Part shown: piece after piece, positions 55,135 to 63,342 of the stretch | Layout: every line of letters starts with the position of its first letter | How positions within the stretch are numbered: position 1 is the first letter of the stretch | DNA from: Bacillota bacterium | GTDB taxonomy: Bacteria > Bacillota_C > Negativicutes > JAEYSJ01 | NCBI GenBank assembly: GCA_023434855.1 | Contig: JAEYSJ010000399.1 | Coordinates: forward strand, 1 to 64,000 | Length of the DNA stretch: 64,000 nucleotides | Direction of reading: 5' to 3' | The notes under the pieces: generated by a model | What the model was told of the DNA's origin: nothing | Seen by the model: only the letters and a program-made list of their open reading frames with translations | Databases searched by the model: none | Translations under genes and position numbers: made by a program

Positions 55135-56019
55135 TTATTGCAAGTCCTTGTTTTCCGGGTAATCCAAGGTAAATGGTCCTAATTTTCCGGACCGCAATTC
55201 ATTTAGGACTATTCTTCTTGCCTTCTCAACATCTACTATTCCACCGCTCTTAAGACAGCCACGTTTGGAACCAATTAATTCCAAAAGTTCATTGTTAATT
55301 TCAGGTAAAGGCAGCGACAAATTATACCTACTCGCTATTCGCTCACTATATTTTTCGCGTAATAAGGTTACCAGTCTTGATATAACCCTCTCCAAATCAT
55401 AGACGTCATCACTGATCGCGCCGGTAACTGCCAGCTTAAAGGCCACATCAGGATCACCAAGTTTTGGCCACAGTACCCCCGGTGTATCCAATAATTCAAG
55501 ATTATTGCTGACCTTTATCCACTGCTTTCCCCTGGTAACTCCAGGCTTATCGGCAGTACGAACTGTAGCAGTTCCTAACAGCCGATTGATCAACGACGAT
55601 TTGCCTACGTTAGGAATACCTAGTATCATTGCTCTGACAGCCCGGGGTTTAATGCCTTTCGCCACCATTTTATCTATCTTAAGTTTGGCCAATTGTTCTA
55701 CCCGGTTAACCAGCATTTTAGTTCCTTTGCCACTCACAGCATCCAGAGTGACTACCTGCAAACCCTGCCTGCGAAAAATAGTAATCCATTGTTCAGTCCA
55801 CTCCGGTTCTGCCAAATCAGCTTTGTTTAAAGCAACAACCCTGGGCTTATTTTCAACTACTTCGTGAATAACCGGATTAGCACTGCTTAGCGGAATGCGG
55901 GCATCCAGTAATTCAATGACCACATCTACCAGTTTAAGATGTTCTTTAATCATCCGGTGTGCTTTCGCCATATGTCCGGGAAACCAATTTATCTGAATAT
56001 CGTCCGTACTATTATCCAT
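55135..56019 (-). CDS. rbgA: Ribosome biogenesis GTPase RbgA (YlqF)
   Basis: Circularly permuted GTPase required for late 50S assembly. The 294 aa protein begins with the DxxH-type region NWFPGHMAKAHRMI, followed by G4 ALNKADLAEP near residue 63, G1 ILGIPNVGKSSLINRLLG near residue 132 and G3 DTPGVLWPK near residue 177. Order G4-G5-G1-G3 is diagnostic. Ribosome site weak (GAGTGAG). Confidence 0.94.
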   Translation of the reverse strand: MDNSTDDIQINWFPGHMAKAHRMIKEHLKLVDVVIELLDARIPLSSANPVIHEVVENKPRVVALNKADLAEPEWTEQWITIFRRQGLQVVTLDAVSGKGTKMLVNRVEQLAKLKIDKMVAKGIKPRAVRAMILGIPNVGKSSLINRLLGTATVRTADKPGVTRGKQWIKVSNNLELLDTPGVLWPKLGDPDVAFKLAVTGAISDDVYDLERVISRLVTLLREKYSERIASRYNLSLPLPEINNELLELIGSKRGCLKSGGIVDVEKARRIVLNELRSGKLGPFTLDYPENKDLQ

Positions 56020-56089
56020 GTTATCTCACTCTCTATATGCTTGTGTTAAAACATTTCAATTCAAGAAATCCGACCTGCATGTCATGAAT

Positions 56090-56617
56090 CTAGGGTAGAG
56101 TTTTCATTTGGTCAAGCGGCCAAAAGACCATTACAGCTTTACCTTTTATTAACTCAAGTGGTACAAATCCCACATCACGGAAACGGCTATCCTCTGAATT
56201 GTTTCTGTTATCACCCATGACAAAAATATGTCCTTCAGGTACGGTAGACAAAGGGTAGGAGCCACGGGTTTTTTCAAGAATGTACTGTTCATTCAACAAT
56301 TGTTCGTTAACAAAAACCCGGCCATCTTTTATTTCAATGGTATCTCCCGGAATTGCAATAACCCGTTTAATAAAATCCCTGCTAGGATCTCGCGGATAAC
56401 GAAATACTAAAATATCACCGCGTTCCGGAGTCTTAAAGCGATAAATGAATTTGTTGACTATCAGCCGCTCACTATTTACCAATGTCGGGCGCATAGACGG
56501 TCCTTCAACCATATAAAGTTCAACGATAAAGTACCTGATAAAAAAAGCTAGTACTACCGCAATTAGAATAGACACTATCCAATCTTTAATTTCTTCTCCT
56601 AAGTTAGTATTACTCAA
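56090..56617 (-). CDS. lepB: Signal peptidase I
   Basis: Type I signal peptidase, membrane-anchored serine protease cleaving Sec signal peptides. The 175 aa protein has one N-terminal transmembrane helix (residues ~10-32), the nucleophile region VEGPSMRPTLV near residue 37, the catalytic lysine in DFIKRVIAIPGD near residue 82 and GDNRNNSEDSR near residue 135. TTG start at 56617 with AGGAGG seven bases upstream. It follows rplS after two hairpins, then rbgA. Confidence 0.94.
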   Translation of the reverse strand: MSNTNLGEEIKDWIVSILIAVVLAFFIRYFIVELYMVEGPSMRPTLVNSERLIVNKFIYRFKTPERGDILVFRYPRDPSRDFIKRVIAIPGDTIEIKDGRVFVNEQLLNEQYILEKTRGSYPLSTVPEGHIFVMGDNRNNSEDSRFRDVGFVPLELIKGKAVMVFWPLDQMKTLP

Positions 56618-56700
56618 TATTGCACCTCCTACTTATTAAGAAACGCTTTCCTAATAGTCTACCATCTGGCAGCCTCAGTATTATATACTTTCCGACATTG

Positions 56701-56730
56701 TAAAAAAGACTTGGCTTCTGCCAAGTCTTG
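56701..56730 (-). terminator. Terminator between rplS and lepB (second)
   Basis: Stem AAGACTTGGC / GCCAAGTCTT, loop TTCT, followed on the minus strand by TTTTTT. Confidence 0.85.
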
Positions 56731-56798
56731 GGGACGCAGGCGAAAGCCTTAGTCGTTCTTGTTTCGATTTTTACAACCGGTACTTTTTGGTCTTTGTA

Positions 56799-56825
56799 GG
56801 AAAAGGGACTGAAACCAGTCCCACG
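56799..56825 (-). terminator. Terminator directly after rplS (first)
   Basis: Stem GGGACTG / CAGTCCC with loop AAAC on the plus strand; TTTTCC follows on the minus strand. Confidence 0.7.
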
Positions 56826-56835
56826 AAAAGTTTTA

Positions 56836-57177
56836 TTACCGTCTTTCCCTAATACGAGCTGCTTTGCCTGTAAGATTACGCAGGTAGTACAACTTGGCCC
56901 TGCGTACAATACCTCTGCGTATAACTTCGATTTTTTCAACCCGCGGTGAGTGTACCGGAAAAGTACGTTCAACACCAACATTATAAGAAACACGTCTGAC
57001 GGTAAAGGTCTCGCGCACCCCGCCACTTTTGCGGTTAATAACCACACCTTCAAATACCTGAATACGCTCCCGGTTACCCTCGACAACCTTTACGTGTACG
57101 CGTACAGTATCACCAGGCCTAAATGAAGGAATATCCTTGCGAAGTTGCTCTTGTTCTAAAGCTTGAATAATATTCAT
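56836..57177 (-). CDS. rplS: 50S ribosomal protein L19
   Basis: The 113 aa protein shows typical L19 blocks: [20 protein letters not shown] near residue 20, [20 protein letters not shown] and [16 protein letters not shown] near the C-terminus. Ribosome site GGGAGG. It follows the SPOUT methyltransferase gene after its own promoter and leader. Confidence 0.97.
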   Translation of the reverse strand: MNIIQALEQEQLRKDIPSFRPGDTVRVHVKVVEGNRERIQVFEGVVINRKSGGVRETFTVRRVSYNVGVERTFPVHSPRVEKIEVIRRGIVRRAKLYYLRNLTGKAARIRERR

Positions 57178-57252
57178 TATATTTTCCTCCCTATACTAGA
57201 CGTTCATAACCTGGTGCACTGTCACAAGGCAGAGGACCGTCCGTTTTGCACG
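57178..57252 (-). ncRNA. Candidate L19 leader of rplS
   Basis: About 75 bases of leader between a good promoter and the rplS ribosome site, with complementary segments (GGACGGTCC; GTGACAGTGCAC). Its position matches the L19 autoregulatory leader described in Bacillota, but the consensus fold was not checked. Confidence 0.4.
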
Positions 57253-57258
57253 AAAAAA

Positions 57259-57287
57259 ATTATATCATAAACTTACCAAAAACTCAA
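57259..57287 (-). promoter_or_regulatory. Promoter of rplS
   Basis: Minus-strand TTGAGT (57282-57287), 17-base spacer, TATAAT (57259-57264). The -35 box overlaps the stop codon of the methyltransferase gene. Confidence 0.75.
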
Positions 57288-57868
57288 GAAATATTTGGTC
57301 CCATCCACCATCTTTCACCAAGCAGGCGGTCCAAAATAATAGCGACAGCCGCTCGAACCGGCAAATGATTATAATCAGCAGGACCATAAATCGGTTCTAA
57401 AATATAGTCAAAATCCGCCATTACCGTTTTTTCAATGCCCCAGCCTGTCCCGAACAATAACAGGCAAGGCTTTTCTTCCCTTTCAATCATACCCCGTAAA
57501 TACTCATAAGATACTGTATTAGGAAATTTTCGGGCATCTGTAGTAACAATTACTGGCGCTATACCCTCTTGTTGACTGATAAATTCGGTAGCCTGCCTAA
57601 TACTGGATACAATATTAACAATACCAAGAGCTTCCGCACGGTCAGGATTGTACTGGCGGCCATAACCATTTTGCCAGTAATCCAGCATCTCTCTCACTAA
57701 TGCCGCCTGACTTTCCAGCGGATGGATAATAAAATAACGTTTTATATTGTATGTACGGGAAGTCCGGGCAATATCATGAACATCAAAATTGGTAATAGCA
57801 GTGGTAATGACATCATTATTTTTATTATAGATCGGATAATGCACCAATCCAAGATAAACGGCTGCCAT
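57284..57868 (-). CDS. SPOUT-type RNA methyltransferase (TM1570-like)
   Basis: Stand-alone SAM-dependent RNA methyltransferase of the family found between trmD and rplS in Clostridia and Thermotogae. The 194 aa protein begins MAAVYLGLVHYPIYNKN and contains the knot-type SAM segment CLLLFGTGWGIEKTVM near residue 137 and IYGPADYNHLPVRAAVAI near residue 163. ATG at 57868 with GGAGG five bases upstream. Target RNA unknown. Confidence 0.85.
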   Translation of the reverse strand: MAAVYLGLVHYPIYNKNNDVITTAITNFDVHDIARTSRTYNIKRYFIIHPLESQAALVREMLDYWQNGYGRQYNPDRAEALGIVNIVSSIRQATEFISQQEGIAPVIVTTDARKFPNTVSYEYLRGMIEREEKPCLLLFGTGWGIEKTVMADFDYILEPIYGPADYNHLPVRAAVAIILDRLLGERWWMGPNIS

Positions 57869-57869
57869 A

Positions 57870-58616
57870 TTAGCCTCCGGAACGCTCAGAAATAATTTCT
57901 GCCAATAATTTGGCATCCTCTGCAGATAACGCAGTGTCTTTCAGTAAATCCGGACGGCGCTCAAGCGTAAGTTTCAAAGATTGTTTACGCCGCCATCTGG
58001 CAATTTTGGCATGATCGCCTGATAGTAATATCTCCGGTACTTCCAAGCCCTCGTATTCGCGGGGTCTGGTATACTGGGGGTATTCCAGAAGACCGTTGTA
58101 AAAAGAATCATGTTCTGCCGCATCACTGGCGCCCAAAACTCCTGCTATCATCCGCGCCACGGCGTCAACTACCACCATTGCCGGCAGTTCACCACCAGTC
58201 AGCACATAATCACCGATAGATATAAGTTCATCCGCCAGGTGTTGCCGCACACGCTCATCAACACCCTCGTAATGACCGCATAATAAAATTAGCTGTTCGT
58301 AGCCGGCTAGTTGCTTCGTTTTTTGCTGATCAAGACGACTGCCGCTGGGACACATTAAAATAATCCGCCTGGCTTCAATCCGGGTAGAATCAATAATGCT
58401 GTCCACCGCACGAAATAAAGGCTCCGGTTTCATTACCATGCCTGACCCGCCGCCAAAAGGATAATCGTCAACAATGCGGTGTTTATCAAAGGCAAAATCG
58501 CGGGGATTTGTAATATTGATTGATAATAAGTTGGCCTCTTGCGCACGTTTAATAATGCTATGGCCAAATGGACCTGCAAACATTTCGGGGAATAAAGAAA
58601 CTATATCGATACGCAT
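57870..58616 (-). CDS. trmD: tRNA (guanine-N1)-methyltransferase TrmD
   Basis: Knotted SPOUT methyltransferase making m1G37 in tRNA. The 248 aa protein begins [13 protein letters not shown] and has [16 protein letters not shown] near residue 50, [12 protein letters not shown] near residue 111 and [17 protein letters not shown] near residue 131. The ATG at 58616 is family-typical; the frame extends six codons upstream without reason. Follows rimM by two bases. Confidence 0.95.
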   Translation of the reverse strand: MRIDIVSLFPEMFAGPFGHSIIKRAQEANLLSINITNPRDFAFDKHRIVDDYPFGGGSGMVMKPEPLFRAVDSIIDSTRIEARRIILMCPSGSRLDQQKTKQLAGYEQLILLCGHYEGVDERVRQHLADELISIGDYVLTGGELPAMVVVDAVARMIAGVLGASDAAEHDSFYNGLLEYPQYTRPREYEGLEVPEILLSGDHAKIARWRRKQSLKLTLERRPDLLKDTALSAEDAKLLAEIISERSGG

Positions 58617-58618
58617 GA

Positions 58619-59125
58619 CTACTCTGATTCCCATTCCTCTTGAAGTTTTACAATCATTTGTTCGGCGTCAATATCAATCTTGGTAACCACTTGTTTTAAC
58701 GCCGGAATAAGCACAGGAGGTTTGCCTTCTTGTTCGGTAACGTATACGTCATTGCTGCCTGTTTGCAATATATCGGTAACTACACCTAAATATTCGCCTG
58801 TTTCAGTATAAACTTTTAGACCAACAATCTGAAAATGATAGTAATGACCCTCAGGCAATTTCACCGTATCTTCCTGTCTGACTTTAATTAGTTTGCCCCG
58901 CAAATATTCGACAGCATTCACATTATCAAGACCGCGAATTTTAAGCAGCACAAATTGTTTATGATATTTGACGCCTTCAATGGCGAGACTTGTGCCATCA
59001 TCAAGCAACACTTCTTTAAGTTTGCGAAACCGTTCAGGGAAATCCGTAAGAGGAATAACACGAATGTCACCCCGCACACCGTGCGGGGCAACAATTTTTC
59101 CAATAGCGACTAGATTTTCCGGCAT
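58619..59125 (-). CDS. rimM: 16S rRNA processing protein RimM
   Basis: Assembly factor of the 30S head domain. The 168 aa protein has the N-terminal [20 protein letters not shown] and a C-terminal PRC-barrel with [19 protein letters not shown] near residue 103 and [11 protein letters not shown]. No ribosome site is visible before the ATG at 59125; it is seven bases after ylqD, so translation is likely coupled. Confidence 0.94.
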   Translation of the reverse strand: MPENLVAIGKIVAPHGVRGDIRVIPLTDFPERFRKLKEVLLDDGTSLAIEGVKYHKQFVLLKIRGLDNVNAVEYLRGKLIKVRQEDTVKLPEGHYYHFQIVGLKVYTETGEYLGVVTDILQTGSNDVYVTEQEGKPPVLIPALKQVVTKIDIDAEQMIVKLQEEWESE

Positions 59126-59132
59126 GAAAGAA

Positions 59133-59540
59133 TTAACTGCGGAAAGCTATAATTTTGCCGTCTTCCAGCAAAATTTCAGCGCCCATCATTTTATGTAAGT
59201 CATCACCTACATTAACTGTTATCATTCTTTCCATTGTACCCTGAACAATTTCTGCGCCAATTTCCAACTGAGCAGTTTCTTTAAGCCTTTCCAGCATGTT
59301 GTTTTTAAACTCATGACGCTTTTGTTTTTCCGCATCTACCTGCTGACGAATAGCAACAAGTCCCTGCGGGTCTTGCTTGGCTTGTTCAGTCATCAGGCGT
59401 TTGGCGTGAAAATCAATTTGCTGCAGCTCCATATCAGCTTTCTTTATAGCTTCCTGAATTTCTGCTGCCAATTGTTTTTTTAAGTCTTCAGTGACCTTGG
59501 CTTTTACGGTCACCGGACATTTTAAAGTTATGCTTTCCAT
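59133..59540 (-). CDS. ylqD: YlqD family protein
   Basis: Conserved 135 aa protein of unknown function in the rpsP-rimM region of Bacillota. It has a beta N-terminus (ITLKCPVTVKAKVTEDLKKQ), a long helical/coiled-coil middle (residues ~25-85) and a short beta C-terminus. The ATG at 59540 follows AAGGTGG five bases upstream and is preferred over the GTG at 59549. Confidence 0.85.
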   Translation of the reverse strand: MESITLKCPVTVKAKVTEDLKKQLAAEIQEAIKKADMELQQIDFHAKRLMTEQAKQDPQGLVAIRQQVDAEKQKRHEFKNNMLERLKETAQLEIGAEIVQGTMERMITVNVGDDLHKMMGAEILLEDGKIIAFRS

Positions 59541-59568
59541 ATAGCCCACCTTCTTTTAGTGACTTAGC

Positions 59569-59796
59569 TTATATTATTTCAACCATAACTTTCTTATTTT
59601 CACGAGTAGCGGCAGCTTTAACAACAGTACGTATGGCCTTCGCTATACGCCCTTGTTTACCAATAACTTTTCCCATGTCTTCGGGAGCTACCCGCAGTTC
59701 GTAAACAGTAGTATCAGCGTCAGCCGCTTCAGTAACACTGACTTGTTCCGGGTTTTTCACTAATGATTTGGCGATAACTTCCACTAGGTCCTTCAT
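59569..59796 (-). CDS. khpA: KH-domain RNA-binding protein KhpA
   Basis: Small KH protein (formerly YlqC) that pairs with KhpB in RNA binding. The 75 aa protein has the GxxG loop in MGKVIGKQGRIAKAIRTVVK near residue 40. The ATG at 59796 follows GAGGCGTG. The frame is open much farther upstream, but that part is the palindrome B3 and not coding. Confidence 0.93.
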   Translation of the reverse strand: MKDLVEVIAKSLVKNPEQVSVTEAADADTTVYELRVAPEDMGKVIGKQGRIAKAIRTVVKAAATRENKKVMVEII

Positions 59797-59822
59797 AGTT
59801 ATCACGCCTCGTTTCCTTATTT

Positions 59823-59985
59823 GAGTCTGCTTCAAAACGCCCATCTGCTTCGTTGCTCTTGCGGTTGCTTCCTTGCGTACGAACCCAGTACGCGGCGTTG
59901 CGCAATCCTCATCGCGCCTCGCATCTGAACATTTTGAATCAGCCTCTTTAATATTAGGGTTGCGTGTTTTTAGAAACACGCTTTA
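59823..59985. repeat. Long palindromic intergenic element, family B copy 3
   Basis: Ends GAGTCTGCTTCAAAACGCCC (59823) and GCATCTGAACATTTTGAATC followed by AGCCTC (to 59946), then TTTAATATTAGGGTT and a small hairpin GCGTGTTTTTAGAAACACGC (59962-59981). The side module is the reverse complement of the one in B1 (12013-12060). It lies between rpsP and khpA. Confidence 0.75.
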
Positions 59986-59991
59986 TTCTTC

Positions 59992-60264
59992 TTACTTAGC
60001 GCGTTTTGCTTCATCCCACTTTTTCATAATACCGACTTTGCTGAACAAAGTTTTTACAGTATCAGTAGGCTGAGCGCCTTTTTGCATCCAATCAATGGCT
60101 TTATCTTCGTCAATTTTGATAACTGCCGGTTCAACGGTAGAATCATAATGTCCGAGAGTTTCAATAAAACGGCCATCACGTGGAGAACGGGAATCAGCCA
60201 CTACTACGCGATAAAAAGGGCTTTTCTTTGCGCCCATGCGCTTTAAACGGATTTTAACTGCCAA
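59992..60264 (-). CDS. rpsP: 30S ribosomal protein S16
   Basis: The 90 aa protein begins [20 protein letters not shown] and contains [19 protein letters not shown], diagnostic of S16. The start is TTG at 60264 with AGGAGGTGA upstream. It is the first gene of the rpsP-khpA-ylqD-rimM-trmD group. Confidence 0.96.
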   Translation of the reverse strand: MAVKIRLKRMGAKKSPFYRVVVADSRSPRDGRFIETLGHYDSTVEPAVIKIDEDKAIDWMQKGAQPTDTVKTLFSKVGIMKKWDEAKRAK

Positions 60265-60312
60265 GAGAAGTCACCTCCTTTATAGAATATCCAAATTATA
60301 GATAAGAAAAAC

Positions 60313-60410
60313 GTGTCGTTTTCGAACAGTGAAGAATTTAAGTTACTTTTCGGCTAAACTGCAGGTAATTAACTGTTTGCAGTCACCCGAAAAGTTATAA
60401 ATTCTGACAC
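60313..60410. repeat. Single ~98-base palindrome between ffh and rpsP
   Basis: Nested pairs GTGTC/GACAC, AGAATTTA/TAAATTCT, ACTTTTCGG/CCGAAAAGT and ACTGCA/TGCAGT form one long hairpin. No other copy seen in the window. It could be a leader, an attenuator, or another mobile palindrome. Confidence 0.65.
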
Positions 60411-60422
60411 AGTAAAAAATAA

Positions 60423-61775
60423 TTAACGCATAAAGGGCAATTTCGGCATTTTGAAAGCATTCTTTTTGCCACCCTTTTGCATTTCCTGAAAACGTTTCAT
60501 CATTTTCCGGGCTTCCGCGAATTGCTTTAATAGTTTGTTAACGTCCTGAACCCGGGTACCGCTGCCCAGTGCAATCCGTTTACGGCGGCTGCCATTAATT
60601 ATTGACGGATCACGTCGTTCCTTTTTGGTCATGGAACGAATAATAGCTTCAATGTGTTTAATTTCTTTTTCGTCAAACTCTACATCCTGCAGTTTTTTAG
60701 TTAAGTTACCCATACCTGGCAACATACTTAAAATCTGTTCAAAAGATCCTAATTTACGCACTTGCTGGAGCTGGTCCATAAAATCATCCAACGTAAAATC
60801 TTCCTTGCGCAGTTTCTTTTCCATCTCTTTGGCTTGATCAATATCAAAGGCATTCTGCGCTTTTTCTATCAGGCTAAGGACATCGCCCATTCCCAAAATG
60901 CGTGAGGCCATCCGGTCAGGATGAAATGGTTCAAGGGCATCCAGTTTTTCACCCATACCGGCAAATTTTATCGGACAGCCGGTAACGGCCTTTACCGATA
61001 AAGCTGCCCCACCACGGGCATCACCATCAAGTTTGGTAAGGATGACGCCATCAACACCCAGTTCATTATTAAAAGTCTCGGCTACCGTTACGGCATCCTG
61101 GCCTGTCATAGCATCAACAACAAGTAATATTTCGTGAGGTCTTACTGTTTGTTTTATCGATTTTAACTCCTGCATTAACTCTTCATTGATATGCAGCCGG
61201 CCGGCAGTATCAATAATTACCATGTCTCTGGCCAGAGACAATGCTTGCTCAACCGCTTGCCTGGCTATATCAACCGGGTTAGCTGTTCCCATAGTAAATA
61301 CAGGAATATCCAGTTGTTCACCCAATACCTGCAACTGTTTAATTGCTGCCGGACGATAGACATCAGCGGCTACCAAAAGAGGCCGCTTGTTTTGTTTACG
61401 TAATAAGTTCGCCAGTTTACCCGCAGTAGTAGTTTTACCGGCTCCTTGCAAGCCAACCAGCATTATAATGGTAGGAGGCTTTGGCGAAACAGTAATCCGG
61501 CTTTGTGTTCCACCCATTAAATCTGTTAGTTCATCATTAACAATCTTTATAACATGCTGGGCAGGAGTCAAGCTTTGCAGAACTTCCTGGCCTACCGCCC
61601 GCTCTTTTACTTTAGCTACAAAATCTTTAACAACTTTAAAATTAACATCAGCCTCCAACAACGCCATGCGCACTTCCCGCATAGCCTCACTAACATCATC
61701 CTCCGATAATTTTCCACGCCCACGTAATTTTTTAAAAGTATTCTGCAGCTTTTCAGCTAAACCTTCAAATACCAT
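60423..61775 (-). CDS. ffh: Signal recognition particle protein Ffh
   Basis: SRP54 GTPase that targets ribosomes to the membrane. The 450 aa protein has G1 LVGLQGAGKTTTAGKLA near residue 105, DTAGRLHINEELM near residue 189, TKLDGDARGGAALS near residue 244 and a Met-rich C-terminal M domain. AGGTGG ribosome site. ylxM is 19 bases upstream. Confidence 0.96.
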   Translation of the reverse strand: MVFEGLAEKLQNTFKKLRGRGKLSEDDVSEAMREVRMALLEADVNFKVVKDFVAKVKERAVGQEVLQSLTPAQHVIKIVNDELTDLMGGTQSRITVSPKPPTIIMLVGLQGAGKTTTAGKLANLLRKQNKRPLLVAADVYRPAAIKQLQVLGEQLDIPVFTMGTANPVDIARQAVEQALSLARDMVIIDTAGRLHINEELMQELKSIKQTVRPHEILLVVDAMTGQDAVTVAETFNNELGVDGVILTKLDGDARGGAALSVKAVTGCPIKFAGMGEKLDALEPFHPDRMASRILGMGDVLSLIEKAQNAFDIDQAKEMEKKLRKEDFTLDDFMDQLQQVRKLGSFEQILSMLPGMGNLTKKLQDVEFDEKEIKHIEAIIRSMTKKERRDPSIINGSRRKRIALGSGTRVQDVNKLLKQFAEARKMMKRFQEMQKGGKKNAFKMPKLPFMR

Positions 61776-61794
61776 TATCCACCTCTATTGAACA

Positions 61795-62163
61795 TTAAGA
61801 TTGTGAGTCCTCCTCAGCCTGCTCAAGCAAACAAGCTAGCCCATCTAATGCCAGGATTATTTGTGGGAACTGCCGTAAATTGTCAGGCAAACTGCCGATT
61901 AAATCATATACCAGTTGTATAGTTTGACGTTCCCGCTGGTAGCGTTCCACAAGTTTAAGTTTTTCTTCATATTCTATTAAAATTTGTTCTGCCCGTCGCA
62001 AAATATCATGTACTGCCTGACGGGATACATTAAATTCATCTGCAATTTCGGCAAGTGATAAATCATTAAGATAATGAAGTTCAAGACACTTTTGCTGTTT
62101 ATCAGTCAGCAACGCGCCATAAAAATCAAATAATAAGCCTACTCTAAGCACTTTATCGAGCAT
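61795..62163 (-). CDS. ylxM: YlxM family SRP-associated regulator
   Basis: YlxM is a helix-turn-helix protein encoded with ffh in Bacillota; it modulates SRP GTPase activity in streptococci. The 122 aa protein has the HTH SLAEIADEFNVSRQAVHDIL near residue 35. AGGTG ribosome site. Between ftsY and ffh, with repeat C3 on its upstream side. Confidence 0.92.
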   Translation of the reverse strand: MLDKVLRVGLLFDFYGALLTDKQQKCLELHYLNDLSLAEIADEFNVSRQAVHDILRRAEQILIEYEEKLKLVERYQRERQTIQLVYDLIGSLPDNLRQFPQIILALDGLACLLEQAEEDSQS

Positions 62164-62196
62164 GTTGATAATTCACCTGCTTGCCGATAAAAATGG

Positions 62197-62283
62197 TTAA
62201 CCGCAAAGGGCACAAAGGACACCAAGGATATTACTTATCCTTATATATTCTTTCTCGGCACTCTCGGCGTCTTTGGCGGTTTA
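62197..62283. repeat. Family C hairpin repeat, copy 3
   Basis: TAACCGCAAAGGGCACAAAG (62198) and a right arm ending GGCGTCTTTGGCGGTTTA are imperfectly complementary; the interior is short. It lies between ftsY and ylxM. Confidence 0.7.
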
Positions 62284-62344
62284 TCCGTTCCCGGAACTTA
62301 TCCTTACCAATTATATAAAAAGTCAAAAGCAATGTCAAGCAAAA

Positions 62345-63262
62345 CTACTTGTCAGCAAATAAAGCTTGCGCAAATTCTTGCGGCACAAATGGGCGTAAAT
62401 CATTTACGCCTTCGCCTACCCCAATCCATTTTACCGGTAAATTAAGTTCATTTTTAATTGCTACTACTACACCGCCTTTAGCCGTACCATCAAGTTTAGC
62501 AAGTACAACACCTGTTACTTCTGCCGCCTGACCAAAAATTTTGGCCTGGCTGATGGAATTCTGCCCAGTAGTCGCATCAAGTACTAATAGCGTTTCATGC
62601 GGCGCATCCGGTAATTCGCGGGCAATTACCCGGCGTATTTTTTTTAATTCTTCCATCAGATTGGACTTCGTATGCAGTCGTCCGGCTGTATCAACAATCA
62701 AAATATCTGCCTTCCTGGCTTTGGCTGATTGCACCGCATCAAAAGCTACGGCCGCGGGATCGGCTCCTTCGGTATGCTTAATAACTTCAGCCCCTATTCG
62801 CCCACCCCATATCTCCAATTGGTCGATGGCTGCCGCCCGGAAGGTATCTGCGGCCGCCAGCATAACTTTATATCCCTGTTCGCGATAATATTGACCTAAT
62901 TTACCGATTGTGGTAGTTTTACCCACACCATTTACCCCCACCACCACAATAACCGTGGGTGGTTCTGAAGCCAATCTTGTCTCGCACAAATCTCCCGCCA
63001 AGATTCCACTGATTCGGTTTTGCAAAAATGGTCTCAATTCTTCTGGTGAATTAATTTCCTTACTTTTTATCCCATTTCGAATATCCTTTATCAATTTATC
63101 GGCAGTCTGTACACCTACATCGGCCGATAATAAAACTGCTTCCAAATCATCAAGAAATTCATCATCAATTTTTGCATAGCCTACAATAAGTTGTTCAATT
63201 TTTTCCGTAAAATTTTTGCGAGTTTTTTCTAGTCCCGCTTTTAATTTGTCAAAGAAACCCAT
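62345..63262 (-). CDS. ftsY: Signal recognition particle receptor FtsY
   Basis: SRP receptor GTPase. The 305 aa protein has a short basic N-terminus without long acidic A domain, the N domain, then G1 VVGVNGVGKTTTIGKLGQYY near residue 107, DTAGRLHTKSNLM near residue 190 and AKLDGTAKGGVV near residue 250. AGGAGG ribosome site. Follows smc by 80 bases, the usual smc-ftsY-ylxM-ffh order. Confidence 0.96.
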   Translation of the reverse strand: MGFFDKLKAGLEKTRKNFTEKIEQLIVGYAKIDDEFLDDLEAVLLSADVGVQTADKLIKDIRNGIKSKEINSPEELRPFLQNRISGILAGDLCETRLASEPPTVIVVVGVNGVGKTTTIGKLGQYYREQGYKVMLAAADTFRAAAIDQLEIWGGRIGAEVIKHTEGADPAAVAFDAVQSAKARKADILIVDTAGRLHTKSNLMEELKKIRRVIARELPDAPHETLLVLDATTGQNSISQAKIFGQAAEVTGVVLAKLDGTAKGGVVVAIKNELNLPVKWIGVGEGVNDLRPFVPQEFAQALFADK

Positions 63263-63342
63263 AGATTATCCTCCTATACTTTATGCCAGTAAGTATCGTT
63301 ATTTTACTCGCATCCGGCTGCTTTAAAATTAAACTCACAAAT

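Noticed and set aside
59797..59979. Upstream extension of the khpA reading frame (61 extra residues)
   Set aside because: It is translation through the palindromic element B3, without ribosome site and without match to any KhpA protein.
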